12,183 nt of DNA from CAZOBJ01 sp964577825 (GTDB lineage Bacteria; Planctomycetota; SZUA-567; JAFGNG01): assembly GCA_964577825.1 (NCBI GenBank), contig CAZOBJ010000095.1, positions 1 to 12,183 on the forward strand, read 5' to 3'. Within the stretch, counting starts at the first letter, position 1. Every line of letters starts with the position of its first letter. A program made the position numbers and the translations under genes. Shown here piece after piece: positions 5,905-11,714 of the stretch. The notes under the pieces are model-generated. The model was not told where the DNA came from. It saw nothing but the letters and a program-made list of their open reading frames with translations, and searched no databases.

Positions 5905-6710
5905 GCGTTGTCTCCCTCTTCACGCGCGTCTGCGGGGGCGCTCTGCATGCTGCCGGTGGTAAAGCCCCCGTCGATGAGGAACAGCTCTCCGTTCACGTAC
6001 GCCGACGCCCCGGAGGCGAGATACACCACTGCCGGCCCCAGCTCCGCGGGGCTGCCCATGCGGCCTACGGGTACGCGGCGGCTCAGGCCGGCCAGCCAGT
6101 CCGGGTTCTGCCACAGGACGCGGTTCTGCTCGGTCTGGAACCAGCCCGGCGCAAGCACGTTCGCGGTCACACCCCGGGGGCCCCACTCCGCGGCCAGGCT
6201 CCTGGTGAGCTGCATCACGCCCCCGCGGCTGGCACAGTAGCTGGTGATCTGCGGGTAGGCGAACACGCATGTGGCGCTACCGATATTGATGATCCGGCCC
6301 CAGCCGCGGTCCAGCATGCCCGGGGCCAGGGCCTGGGCGCAGAAAAAGGCGCCCTTGAGGTTCGTCTCCAACACCGCGTCCCAGTCCGCCCAGGTGAGCT
6401 CGAGCGCGTCCTTGCGCACGATGCACCCCGCGTTGTTCACCAGGATATCCACCCCGCCCAGGCCGCTGACGGCCTCGTCGGCCATGCGGCGGATGTCCGC
6501 CTCGCGGCGCACGTCGAGTTCGATCGGCAGGGCCTTTCTGCCAAGGCGAGAGATGTCCTCGCACACTCCGTCCAGCGTCTGGACGCGCCGGCTCGTGACC
6601 GCAAGGTCCGCGCCTGCCCCGGCGAGCGCCACGGCCATGGCTCGGCCCAACCCCCGGCTCGCCCCGGTGACAACCGCCGCCTTGCCCGTGAGGTCGAGGG
6701 TCAGCGCCAC
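5901..6710 (-). CDS. Short-chain dehydrogenase/reductase with an atypical YxxxR active site
   Basis: This 269-residue cytoplasmic classical SDR resembles gluconate 5-dehydrogenase / 3-oxoacyl reductase types. The Rossmann motif TGASRGLG is at 15-22, NNAG at 92-95 and the C-terminal FLIDGG is present. SRR (40-42) after the second beta strand suggests NADP(H). Catalytic Ser145 and Tyr158 are correctly spaced, but the motif reads Y-C-A-S-R-G-G, so Arg162 replaces the near-invariant Lys. The start is GTG at 6710 with AAGGAGG about 8 nt upstream; 51 nt separate it from the aminotransferase gene. Its 3' end overlaps the VOC gene by 4 nt. It probably oxidises or reduces a hydroxyl/keto group of the sugar-acid intermediate. 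Reduced activity or a changed pKa are possible consequences of the Arg. Confidence 0.85.
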   Translation of the reverse strand: MALTLDLTGKAAVVTGASRGLGRAMAVALAGAGADLAVTSRRVQTLDGVCEDISRLGRKALPIELDVRREADIRRMADEAVSGLGGVDILVNNAGCIVRKDALELTWADWDAVLETNLKGAFFCAQALAPGMLDRGWGRIINIGSATCVFAYPQITSYCASRGGVMQLTRSLAAEWGPRGVTANVLAPGWFQTEQNRVLWQNPDWLAGLSRRVPVGRMGSPAELGPAVVYLASGASAYVNGELFLIDGGFTTGSMQSAPADAREEGDNA

Positions 6711-6761
6711 GGTTCTGTCCTCCTTGCCCTCGGGCCCGCAGACGCGCCGTCGGGCCTGCGC

Positions 6762-8060
6762 CTACAGCGTGCGCGCGATCCGTTCGAGCTCGGTTTCGGC
6801 CGCCTGTAGCGTGGCCAGCCGGTCCTCCTCGGTGTGCGCGTAGGTGAACAGGATTCGCTTCAGGTGCACGGGCACGAAGTAGTGCCCGCGCTCGATCATG
6901 CCGCGCCGCAAGGCCAAGTCGCGCGACGCGTCCAAGCGCAACAGGTCCTCGTAACAGGTAAACGGGCCGTCTCCCCAGTACAGGAGAAACACCGACCCGT
7001 AACCCACCACCGTGGCGGGCAGGCCGAGCCGGTCCACCACCTCGCCCAGGTCTCGGCGCATGCGCTCGCCGAGGCCGAAGATATGCTCGTACACCGGTTC
7101 GCGCTCCAGGGTCTCCAGGGTGGCGAGCGCCGCGGCCGCGGCCGCCGGGTGCGCATTGTAGGTGCCCGCAAAGAACACATCGCCCTGCGGATGCGTGTTG
7201 AACCGCTCCAGGATTTCACGCCTTCCGGCCAGGGCCGCGATGGGCCAGCCATTGGCCATGGCCTTGCCCAGGGTGGTCAGGTCCGGCCTCACCCCGCACG
7301 CCGCCTGGTACCCGCCCAGGTGCACCCGGAACCCGGTGACCACCTCGTCAAACACGAGCACGATGCCGTAGGCGTCGCACAGGCGCCGCAGCCCCTGGAG
7401 GAACTCGTCGGTGAGAACCACGCACCCGATGTTGTGGCACAGGGGCTCCAGGATCATGCACGCGACCTGGCCCTCGTGCTCGCGGCAGGTGCGCTCTACG
7501 TCTTCGAGGTCGTTGAGCCTGCACACGAGCGTCTCGTCCACCGCGGCGTCCAGCATGCCCGCCGACCCGGGGTCGCGCTCGTACACGCGCTCGGGCGCGG
7601 ACAGGCAGTTGCGCAACAGGTAGTCGTGCCACCCGTGGAAGCACCCCTGGAACTTGATGACCTTGCTTCGGCCCGTGTAGGCCCGCGCGACCCGCACCGC
7701 GTGGAACGTGGCCGCGGACCCGGTGTTGCACAGGAGCACCTGCTCGGCGCTGGGCACGTGCCGGCAGATCGCCTCGGCGAGCTCCACCTCCAGCGCGGTC
7801 GTGCCCGTCCCGAACAGGTCCCAGCGGCGGACCGCCTCTGTGGCCTTCTGCGTCACGTAGGGGTGGCGATGGCCCAGGATGATCGGTCCCCAGGCGCCGT
7901 GGTAGTCCAGGTACCGGTTGCCGTCCACGTCCCAGATGTAGGCGCCCTCGGCGCGCTCCCAGGCGATGGCCGGGTCGAGCCGGCGCGCCGCCGTGTGCAC
8001 GCCCCCGGGCGCCACACAGCGGCTGCGCTCGAACAGGGCGTCGCTCTTTGTTCGGTCCAT
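6762..8060 (-). CDS. Class III PLP aminotransferase, glutamate-1-semialdehyde-aminomutase-like
   Basis: This 432-residue cytoplasmic PLP enzyme of the COG0001 type has the PLP lysine at Lys266 (TTLGKAMANGWP) and the cofactor-N1 aspartate at Asp238 (LVFDEVVTGFR). The phosphate-binding segment CNTGSAATFHAVRVARAYTG (111-130) corresponds to the SGTEA motif of HemL but reads GSAA. FQGCFHGWHD at 137-146 is the stacking-residue region. Full family length is present. The start has a GAGGAAAGG ribosome site and a sigma70-type promoter 50-78 nt upstream. As first gene of a minus-strand unit with an SDR, a VOC protein and a KDPG aldolase, it is more likely a catabolic transaminase or aminomutase for an amino (sugar) acid or keto intermediate than the heme-pathway HemL. 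The substrate is unknown. Confidence 0.85.
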   Translation of the reverse strand: MDRTKSDALFERSRCVAPGGVHTAARRLDPAIAWERAEGAYIWDVDGNRYLDYHGAWGPIILGHRHPYVTQKATEAVRRWDLFGTGTTALEVELAEAICRHVPSAEQVLLCNTGSAATFHAVRVARAYTGRSKVIKFQGCFHGWHDYLLRNCLSAPERVYERDPGSAGMLDAAVDETLVCRLNDLEDVERTCREHEGQVACMILEPLCHNIGCVVLTDEFLQGLRRLCDAYGIVLVFDEVVTGFRVHLGGYQAACGVRPDLTTLGKAMANGWPIAALAGRREILERFNTHPQGDVFFAGTYNAHPAAAAAALATLETLEREPVYEHIFGLGERMRRDLGEVVDRLGLPATVVGYGSVFLLYWGDGPFTCYEDLLRLDASRDLALRRGMIERGHYFVPVHLKRILFTYAHTEEDRLATLQAAETELERIARTL

Positions 8061-8109
8061 GCGTACCTTTCCTCGCTCCGGTTAGGTGCACAGCCTCAAG
8101 GCCCTCGCG

Positions 8110-8138
8110 AGCATAGAGGCCGTCGGCGCGCAGGTCAA
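8110..8138 (-). promoter_or_regulatory. Sigma70-type promoter for the aminotransferase cluster
   Basis: On the minus strand TTGACC (8138-8133) and TATGCT (8115-8110) are separated by exactly 17 nt. This predicts a start near 8103 and a leader of about 43 nt before ATG 8060. A CTCGCGAG palindrome (8104-8111) overlaps the -10 edge and start site and could be an operator. Confidence 0.6.
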
Positions 8139-8153
8139 GCGTGACAATCCATG

Positions 8154-8165
8154 CCGGCCCGCCGG
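8154..8165. promoter_or_regulatory. Short inverted repeat abutting the plus-strand -35 box
   Basis: CCGGC-CC-GCCGG is a perfect 5-bp inverted repeat with a 2-nt spacer. It lies between the two divergent promoters and touches the -35 hexamer at 8166, a position where a bound protein could act on both. In DNA this G+C-rich, a 5-bp repeat can arise by chance. Confidence 0.25.
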
Positions 8166-8194
8166 TTGACGCCCGTTGGGCCCCGTGCTATGGT
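8166..8194 (+). promoter_or_regulatory. Sigma70-type promoter for the M20/SDR unit
   Basis: TTGACG (8166-8171) and TATGGT (8189-8194) are separated by 17 nt. Transcription would start near 8201, with a leader of about 23 nt containing GAGGAGG (8211-8217) ahead of ATG 8224. This also rules out a translation start at 8176, inside the promoter. Confidence 0.6.
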
Positions 8195-8223
8195 GGCGGA
8201 TCATCCCCGCGAGGAGGTTCGGC

Positions 8224-9396
8224 ATGAGCTCGGATCTGGCAGCACGCATTGCCGCGCAAGTGGACCCGGAGCGCCTGAAGCAAACCACGCTGGATCTCGT
8301 GCGCATCCGCAGCTATTCCGGAGACGAGGTCGACGCCGCAGCCGCGTACGCCGATATGCTGCGCGCCTGCGGGCTGGATGTGGAGATCGGCCAGGACGAG
8401 GACTTCCCCCAAAGCCCGAACGTGATCGGCCGGCTGCGAGGCACGCGCAAAGGGCCCTGCCTGCAGATCGACGGGCACACCGACACGATTGCCGTGCCCG
8501 GGCCCGAGCCCCGATTCGAGGCGGGGTGCATCTGGGGCCGTGGGGCCGAAGACATGAAGGGAGGGCTCGCCGCCATGGCCGAGGCCGCGCGGGTCCTGCA
8601 CGAGGCGGGCGTCTCCTTAGGCGGCGACCTGCTCCTGACCGCGCACGGCCGCCACGAGCTCGGCACGAACGAAACCCTGGAGCGCATGATCGCCAACCGC
8701 GTGCTCGGCGACGCCGTGATCGTGGCCGAGGGCGGCGGAGACGCGCTGCCGGTGGCCGGGCTGGGGCTGTGCATCTGGGAGCTCACCCTCCGGCGCGAGG
8801 GCGAGGCGGTGCACGAGACCCTGGCTCCGGAGGGCATGCCCCACCCGCTCCTCGCCGGGCTGCGCGCGGCGGACCTGTTGCGCGAACGCGCGCGAACGCT
8901 CGAGGACACGAACCTCGACCTACTGGGGCCGGAGTCGCTCTTCATCGGCAAGTTCCAGAGCGGCGACTACTTCAACCGAGTGCCCACCAAGTGCGTGATC
9001 GGAGGGAGCCGCCGGTTCGGCCCCGAAAGCTCGCTCGCGGACATGCGCGCGGAGTTCGAGACGCTCGCAGAAACCGTGAGCACCGAGACCGGCGCCACCG
9101 TGGACGTATCGATCCGGGGACTGGAAAGCTACGCCGTAGCGCGCGACGCACGCATCGTGCAGGTGATCCGTCAGGCTCATCGCGCGGTGAAGAAGACCGA
9201 CCTACCCTTCTCCGGGATTCGCACCGCGGCCAATGGGTCGAACTTCGCCAAGAGCGGCGGCGTCCCCTGCGTGTATTACGGCATGGCGGTACGCACCGCG
9301 CATGCGGACGACGAGCGCGTGGAGCTCAACGAGCTCGTGCGGCTGACGCACGTGTACGTCCACGCCATTCTGGCCTTCCTGGGGACCTCGGACTGA
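8224..9396 (+). CDS. M20-family metallopeptidase/deacylase-like protein
   Basis: This 390-residue cytoplasmic protein of the ArgE/DapE/carboxypeptidase G2 family would hydrolyse an amide bond, for example N-acyl or N-acetyl removal. Metal ligands are visible: His85 in GHTDT (Asp87 nearby), bridging Asp110 in WGRGAEDMKGG, Glu145, Glu169 in VAEGG and His360 in TAHADDERVEL. His197 fits the lid-domain His. The usual catalytic Glu-Glu pair reads His144-Glu145 (AHGRHELG), so the general base Glu is replaced. The start is chosen for GAGGAGG 6 nt before ATG 8224 and because the promoter occupies 8166-8194. The SDR gene follows after 16 nt in the same unit. No signal peptide is seen. Together with the divergent aminotransferase, the context suggests a substrate carrying an acylated amine, which is inference. 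Confidence 0.8.
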   Translation: MSSDLAARIAAQVDPERLKQTTLDLVRIRSYSGDEVDAAAAYADMLRACGLDVEIGQDEDFPQSPNVIGRLRGTRKGPCLQIDGHTDTIAVPGPEPRFEAGCIWGRGAEDMKGGLAAMAEAARVLHEAGVSLGGDLLLTAHGRHELGTNETLERMIANRVLGDAVIVAEGGGDALPVAGLGLCIWELTLRREGEAVHETLAPEGMPHPLLAGLRAADLLRERARTLEDTNLDLLGPESLFIGKFQSGDYFNRVPTKCVIGGSRRFGPESSLADMRAEFETLAETVSTETGATVDVSIRGLESYAVARDARIVQVIRQAHRAVKKTDLPFSGIRTAANGSNFAKSGGVPCVYYGMAVRTAHADDERVELNELVRLTHVYVHAILAFLGTSD

Positions 9397-9412
9397 CGAG
9401 AGAGGAGCGGCC

Positions 9413-10237
9413 ATGCGACTGCAAGACAAGAAGGCCATCGTCACCGGCGGCGGCGGCGAGAAGGGCATCGGCCGCGCGATCGTGCGCGCGTTCGCGGCCG
9501 AGGGCGCGGACGTATGCGTGGTCGGCCTGAACGAACAGGCCGGCGCCGAGGCCGTGCAGGAGGTCACCGCGCAAGGACGGGACGCGTTTCACGTGCGCTG
9601 CGACATCTCCCAAATCGAGGACATCGACCGCACGGTGGCCGCCGCCATGGAGCGTTGGGAGTGCATCGACGTGCTCGTGAACAACGCCGGCATCTCCATC
9701 CCCTCCCCCTTCCTGGAGGTCACCCCACAGACCGCGTGGCAAATCTGGCGCGTAAACCAGTTCGGCACGTTCTTCATGGGCCAGCGGGTGGCGCGCACCA
9801 TGGCCGCGCGCGCGCGGGCCCAGGGCTGGACGCCCGCGGACCCCCCCGTCGGCAAGATCGTGAATATCTCCAGCCTGTCCGAAGAAGTGGCCACTCTGAA
9901 CCTGAGCCACTACGCGGCGACCAAGGGCGCTATCCGCATGATGACCCGGTGCTGGGCGCTGGAGCTCGCCCCGTTCGGTGTGCTGGTGAACGGCATCGGC
10001 GCGGGATTCATCGAGACGAACATCGCCGCCGAATACATCCGCCCCGGCGACTACGAGACCGTGGCCAAGAGCGTCCCCCTGAAGCGCTGCGGACAGCCCC
10101 GGGACATCGCCGGGCCCGCCGTGTTCCTGGCCTCGTCCGAGTCGGACTACGCCACCGGCGCCACGCTGTTCGTGGACGGGGGGTATGTCATGCAGTCCGG
10201 CGCGTGCATCCAGCCCAACGTGTCGGACATCGAGTAG
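9413..10237 (+). CDS. Short-chain dehydrogenase/reductase
   Basis: This 274-residue cytoplasmic classical SDR has Ser154, Tyr167 and Lys171 (YAATK) in canonical spacing, NNAG at 90-93 and LFVDGG near the C terminus. The Rossmann motif reads TGGGGEKGIG (11-20), two residues longer than the normal TGxxxGxG. A loop before the Ser strand (ARAQGWTPADPPVG, about 134-147) is also longer than in typical SDRs. ATG 9413 has GAGAGGAG upstream and lies 16 nt after the M20 gene, so the two are co-transcribed. It probably oxidises a sugar or sugar-acid hydroxyl. The neighbouring lactonase-like amidohydrolase would suit an aldose dehydrogenase that makes a lactone, but the substrate cannot be read from the sequence. 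Confidence 0.85.
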   Translation: MRLQDKKAIVTGGGGEKGIGRAIVRAFAAEGADVCVVGLNEQAGAEAVQEVTAQGRDAFHVRCDISQIEDIDRTVAAAMERWECIDVLVNNAGISIPSPFLEVTPQTAWQIWRVNQFGTFFMGQRVARTMAARARAQGWTPADPPVGKIVNISSLSEEVATLNLSHYAATKGAIRMMTRCWALELAPFGVLVNGIGAGFIETNIAAEYIRPGDYETVAKSVPLKRCGQPRDIAGPAVFLASSESDYATGATLFVDGGYVMQSGACIQPNVSDIE

Positions 10238-10246
10238 GCGCAGCCT

Positions 10247-10282
10247 CGGGGCGCGGGCAAGCCCAATGGACCATGGGCCCCG
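10247..10282 (+). terminator. GC-rich hairpin after the plus-strand SDR gene
   Basis: CGGGGC (10247-10252) pairs with GCCCCG (10277-10282), enclosing a competing GCCCA/TGGGC stem (10261-10265 with 10274-10278). It starts 10 nt after the SDR stop. No T-run follows, so it is only a possible terminator. Confidence 0.3.
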
Positions 10283-10296
10283 ATCGGCCGTTGTGC

Positions 10297-10328
10297 CGAC
10301 AGCACCAGCGCTTCCTGTCCGGCTGTCG
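10297..10328 (-). terminator. Hairpin after the amidohydrolase gene
   Basis: CGACAGC (10297-10303) and GCTGTCG (10322-10328) form a perfect 7-bp stem with an 18-nt loop, beginning 5 nt downstream of the minus-strand stop codon at 10334-10336. It has no U-tract; its placement is what suggests termination of the amidohydrolase transcript. Confidence 0.4.
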
Positions 10329-10333
10329 AACTG

Positions 10334-11203
10334 TTACAGGTCGAGGCGATAGGCCCGGATGGCGTTCGTGCGCAGAAGCTTGCGCATGTCCTCGGCCGGG
10401 CAGCCCCGGAGCGCCCACACCAGGGCCTCCACCCACCCGGTCCACGTGCCCGCGAGCGTGCACACCGGCCAGTCGCCGCCGAACAAGACGCGATCGAACC
10501 CGAAGCACTCGATCACGTGGTCGACATAGGGCTTGAGGTCCTCAGCCGTCCACTGCTGCCAGTCGGCCTCGTTGACGAGCCCCGAGATCTTGCAGACCAC
10601 GTTCGGGAAGGAGGCCAAGGCGCGTATGTGCTCGCGCCAGGGGTCCAGCTCGCCCGCCTTGATATCCGGCTTGGCGATGTGGTCGAGCACGAACCGGACC
10701 TCCGTGCAGCGCTCCACGAGCCGGAGGGTCACGGGTAGCTGCGCGTGCGAGATGCACAGATCGAACGACAGGCCGTACTCGGAGAGCATCCGTACGCCGC
10801 GCACAAAGTCCTCGCGGACCGCGAACTCCGGGTCCTCTTCGAACTCGATGATGCGCCGGATGCCCTTCACGCGCTGCGACTTGGCGGCCAAGGCCTCCAA
10901 GGACGTGCGCGCGGCCTCTCCTCGCTCCAGCGGCGCCCAGAAGACCATGCCCCGCAGCCGCGGGTCCCGGTCCGCCAGCGAGACCACCCAATCCGCCTCG
11001 TCCAGGAACCGGTCCGGGTCCACCTGGCACTGCACGAAGACCATGGCGTCCACGCGTACGTCGCCGCACGCTGCGTCATAGTCTTCGAGCAGATACGCGC
11101 GATTGAGCCGGGGGAACTCCGCCAGCCACGGCACCGGAACGCGGTCCGGGTCCCACAGGTGCACATGCGCGTCCACCAGTCCGACGTCGGGGATGGTCTC
11201 CAT
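10334..11203 (-). CDS. Amidohydrolase-2 family (COG3618) metal-dependent hydrolase, lactonase-like
   Basis: This 289-residue cytoplasmic TIM-barrel hydrolase has the HxH motif at His13/His15 (VDAHVHLW), further metal or catalytic histidines at His153 (CISHAQL) and His175 (LDHIAKP), and the conserved barrel-8 Asp244 (LFGGDWPVC). These features match COG3618 proteins, which include L-fuconolactonase and L-rhamnono-lactonase-type enzymes. Length is normal. ATG 11203 has GGAGG about 9 nt upstream. The gene stands alone on the minus strand, converging with the SDR gene. A likely role is hydrolysis of the sugar lactone made by one of the two SDRs. Related families with decarboxylase or 2-pyrone-dicarboxylate lactonase activity are alternatives. 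Confidence 0.8.
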   Translation of the reverse strand: METIPDVGLVDAHVHLWDPDRVPVPWLAEFPRLNRAYLLEDYDAACGDVRVDAMVFVQCQVDPDRFLDEADWVVSLADRDPRLRGMVFWAPLERGEAARTSLEALAAKSQRVKGIRRIIEFEEDPEFAVREDFVRGVRMLSEYGLSFDLCISHAQLPVTLRLVERCTEVRFVLDHIAKPDIKAGELDPWREHIRALASFPNVVCKISGLVNEADWQQWTAEDLKPYVDHVIECFGFDRVLFGGDWPVCTLAGTWTGWVEALVWALRGCPAEDMRKLLRTNAIRAYRLDL

Positions 11204-11401
11204 TGCGCTTCGCCTCCGCTTCCCCTCGAGTCTGAGTCCCCATCACCCCCATACGCAATACCATCGCCTGGGTTCGAGGGACGGCAAAAAGTAACCTCGT
11301 TCCTCTTCGGGCAGGCTGTTCAGAAGTTCTCGGCCCTACCCATTCGCCGGTGCAACCGCGCGTCCGTGTTCGGGCTGCGCGGATTGGGATCCGGGTCGTT
11401 C

Positions 11402-11415
11402 AAGCCGCGCGGCTT
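11402..11415. repeat. Perfect 14-bp palindrome
   Basis: AAGCCGCGCGGCTT reads identically on both strands. It lies in the noncoding stretch about 35 nt upstream of the only plausible -10-like sequence (TATCAT, 11451-11456), so an operator role is possible. No other copy was noticed in the window. Confidence 0.4.
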
Positions 11416-11531
11416 CGCGCAATACTCGCCCCGCGCGCATCGGCTGATTGTATCATTAGTCGGACAGCCAAACGAGGGTCAAGCGAAAACGTGTCGCATG
11501 TGTGCGTGGGAGCACACGTGCCCGGGCTCGC

Positions 11532-11557
11532 GCGCAGCCCACAGGAGCTGCGCTTTT
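11532..11557 (+). terminator. Terminator-like hairpin with T-run inside the leader
   Basis: GCGCAGC (11532-11538) pairs with GCTGCGC (11547-11553) across an 8-nt loop and is followed at once by TTTT (11554-11557). It is the only hairpin in the window with a T-run. It overlaps an alternative stem GGGCT/AGCCC (11524-11528 with 11536-11540), so the two cannot form together, as expected of an attenuator. No plus-strand gene ends nearby that would need a terminator. Confidence 0.45.
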
Positions 11558-11605
11558 CATCTTGCGCGATCCACGAAGGTATGTTAGCGAATGAGCAAGA
11601 TCCCG

Positions 11606-11699
11606 CGATGGCGCCGATTGCGGCGAGATCTGCCATCGACGTACGCACCCGGGCTTGTCGCAAAGGGCGGGGCAGCCCCACAGTTAAGGCCCACAAGCC
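11606..11699 (+). ncRNA. Candidate structured 5' leader element, no recognised family
   Basis: Two nested stem-loops lie directly before the secreted-protein gene. The first pairs CGATGGC (11606-11612) with GCCATCG (11632-11638) and contains a GCCG-ATTG-CGGC hairpin. The second pairs GGCTTGT (11652-11658) with ACAAGCC (11693-11699), then GGGC (11665-11668) with GCCC (11689-11692), then GGGG (11669-11672) with CCCC (11676-11679), leaving CGCAAA and ACAGTTAAG unpaired. The ribosome site AAAGGAG (11702-11708) follows immediately. It matches no riboswitch class I know. Confidence 0.35.
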
Positions 11700-11714
11700 G
11701 GAAAGGAGAACCCA

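Larger units (their letters stand above)
11204..11714. other. Gene-free stretch of about 510 nt with several stem-loops
   Basis: This region separates the minus-strand amidohydrolase start from the plus-strand secreted-protein start. I see no convincing gene in it. It is locally less G+C-rich and holds a 14-bp palindrome (11402-11415), a 10-bp hairpin (11496-11521, GCATGTGTGC with GCACACGTGC, one G-T pair, 6-nt loop), a terminator-like hairpin (11532-11557) and two nested stem-loops (11606-11638, 11652-11699). TATCAT at 11451-11456 could be a -10 box, but no good -35 box is present 16-18 nt upstream. Confidence 0.6.

Noticed and set aside
4345..6240. 631-codon plus-strand open frame across the aldolase and VOC genes
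   Set aside because: It is low-complexity Arg/His/Ala-rich sequence opposite well-supported minus-strand genes, with no family motif.
6834..8144. 436-codon plus-strand open frame opposite the aminotransferase
   Set aside because: It is the complement of a gene with complete PLP motifs, and its translation shows no domain.
8151..9530. 459-codon plus-strand open frame overlapping the M20 and SDR genes in another frame
   Set aside because: The translation is Arg-rich and featureless, while the overlapping frame carries clear M20 metal-binding motifs.
4441..10237. Sulfoquinovose Entner-Doudoroff gene cluster
   Set aside because: It would need an IlvD-type dehydratase and sulfolactaldehyde dehydrogenase, neither of which is present; the aminotransferase and M20 gene do not fit.
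11554..11585. Promoter with TTTTCA (11554-11559) and TATGTT (11580-11585)
   Set aside because: The spacer is 20 nt and both hexamers are weak; a TTGCGC alternative would be only 12 nt away.
10745..11587. Plus-strand open frame across the amidohydrolase gene and the intergenic stretch
   Set aside because: Most of it is antisense to a gene with clear metal-binding motifs, and the remainder runs through hairpins with no domain or good ribosome site.
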